A stretch of DNA of 28,363 nucleotides from Halanaerobium sp041694515 (GTDB lineage: Bacteria; Bacillota; Halanaerobiia; Halanaerobiales; Halanaerobiaceae). Location: the NCBI GenBank assembly GCA_041694515.1, contig JASMSZ010000137.1, forward strand, positions 1 through 28,363, given 5' to 3'. Position 1 is the first letter of the stretch, and each line of letters begins with the position of its first letter. Position numbers and translations under genes: made by a program. The notes under the pieces are model-generated. The model had not been told where the DNA came from and made no database searches. It saw only the letters and a program-made list of their open reading frames with translations. Shown here piece by piece: positions 24,346 to 28,363 of this stretch.

Positions 24346-24936
24346 CTACATTGAGATGAGCCCGGAAAAGCCCATAAAAGCCATAGCCATAATACCTGCG
24401 ATAATCAATGTAACTGGCACACCTTTTAATACTCCCGGCACATCGCCAAATTCTAATTTTTCTCTCAATCCTGCCATTAATACAATTGCCAGAGTAAAAC
24501 CAACACCAGCACCAAAACCAAAAACTACACTGGCAATAAAACTATAGCCATTAAGTGGAATCAGTAAAGCCAGACCTAAGATTGCACAGTTAGTTGTAAT
24601 TAAAGGCAGGAAAATACCTAATGCTTTATATAAAACCGGACTTGTCTTTTTAATAAACATTTCTACAAATTGTACTAAAGAAGCAATTACAATAATAAAT
24701 GATACATACTGCAAAAATGGTAAGTTTAATGCTTCCAGGATAAAGGTATTGATCAACCAGGTTGCAGCTGCAGTCAGGGTCATGACAAAAGTTGTAGCAA
24801 GCCCCATACTAAAAGCTGTTTCTACCTGTTTTGATACACCTAAAAATGGACAAATTCCTAAAAACCTGACTAAAATAAAGTTATTAATTAATACAGTACT
24901 GATAAATAATAATAATATCTGTGTAAATTCTTCCAT
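24346..24936 (-). CDS. rnfA: Rnf complex membrane subunit RnfA
   Basis: This integral membrane subunit has 196 residues and six predicted helices. It is paired in inverted topology with RnfE. Cys29 (GICPFLG) and Cys117 (TTNCAILG) correspond to the residues that, with the RnfE pair, hold the intramembrane [2Fe-2S] cluster carrying electrons across the membrane. Its start overlaps the rnfE stop by one base. The ATG and length are standard. Confidence 0.96.
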   Translation of the reverse strand: MEEFTQILLLFISTVLINNFILVRFLGICPFLGVSKQVETAFSMGLATTFVMTLTAAATWLINTFILEALNLPFLQYVSFIIVIASLVQFVEMFIKKTSPVLYKALGIFLPLITTNCAILGLALLIPLNGYSFIASVVFGFGAGVGFTLAIVLMAGLREKLEFGDVPGVLKGVPVTLIIAGIMAMAFMGFSGLISM

Positions 24937-25544
24937 TATTTACCCTCCCTGCTGATATAATTCATAATTCCAACCAATATTCCCAGTGTAATAAAAGCTC
25001 CAGCAGGTAATACCATAATAACCATTGGCCGGTACCATTCTCCTAAAAGCGTTAAACCAAAAATTGAACCCATACCAAAAAATTCTCTTATTGCCCCCAG
25101 TAAAACTAAAACCCAGGTAAAACCAAGACCCATACCTACTCCATCTGCAATCGCTCTTGGAGTAGAATGCTGAGAAGCAAAGGCTTCCTGGCGGCCCAAA
25201 ATAAGACAGTTTACAACAATCAGGGGTACAAAAATACTCAGTGATTCTGCAATCCCTGGATAAAAAGCTTTTAAAAAATAATCAACAAAGGTTACAAAAG
25301 TAGCAATAATAAGTATGTAACTTGGTATTCTCACATTTGCTGGAATTAATTTTTTAATTAAAGAAATTACTATTTCCGAAGAAATAAGAACAAAAGATGT
25401 AGCTAAACCCATTGCTAAACCATTTTCAGTTGTATTGGTTACAGCCAGAGTAGGACACATACCAATAACCAGACGGATTATTGGGTTTTCAGCCCAGAGT
25501 CCATTTTTAAAATCAGAAAACATCTCTTTTAAATCTAAAGCCAT
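24936..25544 (-). CDS. rnfE: Rnf complex membrane subunit RnfE
   Basis: This 202-residue, six-helix membrane protein is homologous to RnfA. Cys30 (GMCPTLAVT) and Cys113 (VVNCLILG) are the partner ligands for the intramembrane iron-sulfur cluster. The segment GVGMGLGFTWVLVLLGAIREFFG is diagnostic of RnfE/NqrD proteins. It overlaps rnfG and rnfA by single bases, indicating tight translational coupling. Confidence 0.96.
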   Translation of the reverse strand: MALDLKEMFSDFKNGLWAENPIIRLVIGMCPTLAVTNTTENGLAMGLATSFVLISSEIVISLIKKLIPANVRIPSYILIIATFVTFVDYFLKAFYPGIAESLSIFVPLIVVNCLILGRQEAFASQHSTPRAIADGVGMGLGFTWVLVLLGAIREFFGMGSIFGLTLLGEWYRPMVIMVLPAGAFITLGILVGIMNYISREGK

Positions 25545-26104
25545 TAGTTTCCACCTCCATAAGCAGAAGTAACCTTATCTAATCCAGCTTCAATAATCTC
25601 AGTAACACTTTCGGAAGAAATAGTTGCCCCTGCAATAGCCTGAACCTGCATTTCTTTAGAAGGAGGAGTTTTTACAACATTATAGTTTCCAAAAGGTTTA
25701 TTATTAAAATTGGATTTATATTCTTTACCAGTAATTCTTGCACCCAGACCTGGTGTTTCCTGGTGATTTAAAATACTGATTTTATAAATTTGATTCTTTT
25801 CTAAATTGACGCCAATCATAACCTCAATTAAACCATTATAACCACCACCGGTGCTTGTAAAAGCAACACCGATACGATTACCATTAGTATCATAACCTTC
25901 ATAAAATAGATTACCATTTTTTTCTACTCTCTTTACTTCCACTACACCTGGTAATACCTTATTAATTGCCTGTTTTTGTTTTTTAGCTTGATTGGCCTGA
26001 ATATAAGGTGTAGTCCACTGATAGACAAAAGTCAAAAGTAAGGCTGATATTATCCCAATTGTAGCTAAAGTTATAATCATTGCTTTTTTACTGTTCTTTT
26101 CCAT
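25544..26104 (-). CDS. rnfG: Rnf complex flavoprotein subunit RnfG
   Basis: This subunit carries covalent FMN on the outer face of the membrane. Of 186 residues, one N-terminal helix (about 9-28) precedes the FMN-binding domain. The flavinylation motif is GATISS with Thr161, the expected acceptor for ApbE. NHQETPGLGARI is also typical. Its ATG directly abuts the rnfD stop, with GGGAGAGGTG inside the rnfD tail as ribosome site. No apbE gene is in this window, so the flavin transferase must be encoded elsewhere. Confidence 0.96.
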   Translation of the reverse strand: MEKNSKKAMIITLATIGIISALLLTFVYQWTTPYIQANQAKKQKQAINKVLPGVVEVKRVEKNGNLFYEGYDTNGNRIGVAFTSTGGGYNGLIEVMIGVNLEKNQIYKISILNHQETPGLGARITGKEYKSNFNNKPFGNYNVVKTPPSKEMQVQAIAGATISSESVTEIIEAGLDKVTSAYGGGN

Positions 26105-27013
26105 TTATTTCACCTCTCCCAAACTACGAGGTCTTGTATATCTGTTAATTAAGGGTACCGCTGTGTTCATCAACAAAATACTGTACATTACCCCTTCTGG
26201 ATATCCACCCCAGAGTCTGATTATCACAACTAAAAGCCCAGCTCCGATTCCAAAAATCCAGCGACCGGCTTTAGTGGTTGGACTGGAAACCATATCAGTA
26301 GCCATAAATAAAGCCCCCAACATTAGCCCACCTGCAAAAAGATGAAATATTGGATCTGAACCAAAAGCAAAGGTACCTAAAAATACTGTTCCCACCATTG
26401 CCAGAGGTATTCTCCAGTTGACATAACCTTTGTATAAAAGATAGGCAAAACCCAATAAAAGTGCTAAAGCTGATGTTTCTCCTAAAGAACCACCAATCTG
26501 ACCTACAAAAAGATTCCAGGTGTCAGTTGCAATCCCATCCATCTTCATCTGACTTAAAGGTGTTGCAGAAGAAACTCCATCCACAGTCCAGGTAGTCATT
26601 AAAACCGGGTAAGATGCTGTTAGAAACGCCCGCCCAACTAAAGCGGGATTGAATGGATTTTGACCGATTCCACCAAAAACCTGTTTTCCCAGTCCAATAG
26701 CTACTACTGCTCCAAAAAAAGCAGTCCAGAGTGGAATCGATGGTGGAAGTGTAAGTGCCAGAAGCAGTCCTGTAACAACTGCACTTCCATCTTTAATCAT
26801 AATTTTTTTGTTTCTGATTTTTTGAAATATGTATTCTGTTAAAACCGCACCAGCAACAGCTGTCAGAACCACCGAAATTGCTCTTGCCTGAAAGAAATAA
26901 ACAGCAGCAAAAACTGCTGGCAGCAGGGCAATTACGACTGACCACATTATTTTTTGGACTGAATCCCGGGATCTGACATGTGGTGAGGATGTTACAATTA
27001 ATTCGTTATTCAT
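26105..27013 (-). CDS. rnfD: Rnf complex membrane flavoprotein RnfD
   Basis: This polytopic subunit has 302 residues and eight to nine helices, and is homologous to NqrB. It starts with the family segment LIVTSSPHVRSRDSVQKIM. GGIGQNPFNPALVGRAF is conserved, and SSATPLSQMK contains Thr151, the predicted covalent FMN acceptor. It lies 15 bases after rnfC and abuts rnfG. Confidence 0.96.
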   Translation of the reverse strand: MNNELIVTSSPHVRSRDSVQKIMWSVVIALLPAVFAAVYFFQARAISVVLTAVAGAVLTEYIFQKIRNKKIMIKDGSAVVTGLLLALTLPPSIPLWTAFFGAVVAIGLGKQVFGGIGQNPFNPALVGRAFLTASYPVLMTTWTVDGVSSATPLSQMKMDGIATDTWNLFVGQIGGSLGETSALALLLGFAYLLYKGYVNWRIPLAMVGTVFLGTFAFGSDPIFHLFAGGLMLGALFMATDMVSSPTTKAGRWIFGIGAGLLVVIIRLWGGYPEGVMYSILLMNTAVPLINRYTRPRSLGEVK

Positions 27014-27028
27014 TATTAATTATCCTCC

Positions 27029-28354
27029 TTAATTCTCTTCTCTTTTTTTCGCCATAACCTGTGCCTTACCAAGCCGCAGATGATGAACAAGAGGTATTTT
27101 AGCCGGACAGACAAATGAACAGGAGCCGCATTCAATACAGCTTAAGACCTGCCATTCTTCTAATTCGTCGACCATATCGTTTTTCGCATAATTTACCAGC
27201 TGTGTAGGCATTAAAAACATTGGACAGGCATCTACACATTTAGCACAGTTAATACAGGGAGAAGGTTCATAATTTTCAACTTGATCTTCAACTAAAACCA
27301 GGATGCCGGATGTTCCCTTTACCCCGGGAATGTTGAGATTCTTTTGAGCCACCCCCATCATCGGTCCACCGGTGATAACCTTAGCAGCATTTTCTTTTAA
27401 ACCGCCGGCTTCTTCAACCAGATCACCAATATTAGTACCTATTCGATAAATCAAATTTTGGGGAGAATTAATCCCCTGACCGGTTATCGAGACAGATCTT
27501 TCATAAAGAGGTTTCCCATCTCTAATTGCATCTGCAACTGCAGCCGCTGTCGATGTATTGTTGACCACTACTCCTACATCAAGCGGTAAACCCCCAGCAG
27601 GAACTTCTCTTCCTAAAATAGCTTCAATTAACATTTTTTCTCCACCCTGAGGATACTTTGTTTCTAAAACCTTAACTTCAATATTTTTATCATCCTTAAC
27701 TGCATCCTGCATGCTTTCAACTGCTTCGGGCTTATTTTCTTCAATCCCAATAAAACCACTCGGTGCATCTGCAGCTTTCATTAAAGCTTTTAAACCAAAA
27801 ACAATACTCTTTGGTCTTTCCACCATTACCCGATGATCAACTGTTAGATAAGGCTCACATTCTGCCCCATTTAAAATTACATAATCAACACTTTTATCAT
27901 CAGGAATAGATACTTTAACATGAGTCGGGAACATTGCCCCTCCCATACCCACTATTCCTGCCTCCCTGATAATCTTTCTAATTTCTCCAGCATCCAGGTT
28001 ATCTAAATTATCATGTTTTTCTAAACCAGAATTAAGTGTATCCTCCTCTGCTGCCTCAATAACTACAGCATCAACAATATTCCCCCCTGGATCTGTTACT
28101 TTTCTGATTTCCTTAACAGTTCCAGAGACTGAAGCATGAATAGGTGCACAAACAAAACTATCTCCATCTGCAATCTTCTGACCCAGATCAACCTGATCAC
28201 CTTTTTTTACCAGCACTTTTAAAGGTGCTCCAATATGTTGTTTTAGAGGAATAATTACTTCCTCAGGACGTTTCGCATTTTTTAAGGGTTTATCCTTTGT
28301 TAATTCCTTATTATACTCAGGATGTATACCCTGTTTAAAAGTCAAAGCTTTCAC
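27029..28354 (-). CDS. rnfC: Rnf complex NADH-side subunit RnfC
   Basis: This is a peripheral cytoplasmic subunit of 441 residues with an N-terminal barrel/SLBB-like part, an NqrF/NuoF-like flavin and nucleotide region (GIVGMGGAMFPTHVK, GAECEPYLTVDHR, YPQGGEKMLIEAILGREVP) and two C-terminal 4Fe-4S motifs (Cys367/370/373/377 and Cys406/409/412/416). The start is GTG at 28352-28354, giving MKALTFKQGIHP, the normal family beginning. Only nine bases lie beyond it in the window, so the ribosome site and promoter cannot be seen. First gene of rnfCDGEAB. Confidence 0.95.
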   Translation of the reverse strand: MKALTFKQGIHPEYNKELTKDKPLKNAKRPEEVIIPLKQHIGAPLKVLVKKGDQVDLGQKIADGDSFVCAPIHASVSGTVKEIRKVTDPGGNIVDAVVIEAAEEDTLNSGLEKHDNLDNLDAGEIRKIIREAGIVGMGGAMFPTHVKVSIPDDKSVDYVILNGAECEPYLTVDHRVMVERPKSIVFGLKALMKAADAPSGFIGIEENKPEAVESMQDAVKDDKNIEVKVLETKYPQGGEKMLIEAILGREVPAGGLPLDVGVVVNNTSTAAAVADAIRDGKPLYERSVSITGQGINSPQNLIYRIGTNIGDLVEEAGGLKENAAKVITGGPMMGVAQKNLNIPGVKGTSGILVLVEDQVENYEPSPCINCAKCVDACPMFLMPTQLVNYAKNDMVDELEEWQVLSCIECGSCSFVCPAKIPLVHHLRLGKAQVMAKKREEN

Positions 28355-28363
28355 TATACAATT

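Overview
This window is AT-rich chromosomal DNA from an anaerobic, diderm member of the Firmicutes. The best guess is the order Halanaerobiales (Halanaerobium or a relative). That guess rests on gene content and order (a six-gene Rnf complex, MinCDE with MreBCD, an Rng-type RNase, an rplU-rpmA-obg block) and on the low GC. It is an inference, not a database match. Apart from an ammonium-transport pair at the left end, every gene reads on the minus strand, so the window reads most naturally from right to left.

Right end (28354 to 23327): rnfCDGEAB, a membrane complex coupling ferredoxin:NAD+ oxidoreduction to ion pumping. It ends in a strong terminator at about 23293-23318. A good promoter follows at 23246-23274. 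It leads into a small gene group: a membrane-anchored NusG-domain-II protein, a Gx/Hpre_diP_synt_I membrane protein, maf and radC.

Middle (20887 to 9246): a dense run of cell-shape, division and RNA genes: mreB, mreC, mreD, mrdA (PBP2), minC, minD, minE, rodA, a radical-SAM protein of unknown function, its DUF2344 partner, and ribonuclease G. Most genes overlap or are a few bases apart, so long polycistronic transcripts are likely.

Ribosome block (9036 to 6362): a sigma-A-type promoter, a structured leader resembling the L21 leader RNA, rplU, rpmA, a terminator, obgE and yhbY. L27 lacks the N-terminal extension usual in Firmicutes, and the gene for the processing protease Prp is absent from its usual place. 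Downstream is the decayed remnant of a DegV-family gene (6107-6317).

Left end: an ABC-F ATPase and a GAF-PAS-GGDEF-HD-GYP cyclic-di-GMP protein on the minus strand, converging on amt and a PII gene on the plus strand. The convergent gap holds a bidirectional terminator, one copy of a 35-bp double-palindrome repeat (the other copy lies after rng), and a possible orphan promoter that could make a small RNA.

I see no clearly new defence or mobile system, CRISPR array, tRNA or rRNA. The points most worth checking are the minE start, which has no canonical start codon covering its membrane-targeting helix; the DegV remnant; the 35-bp repeat and candidate small RNA; the L27/Prp co-absence; and the uncharacterised radical-SAM/DUF2344 pair.
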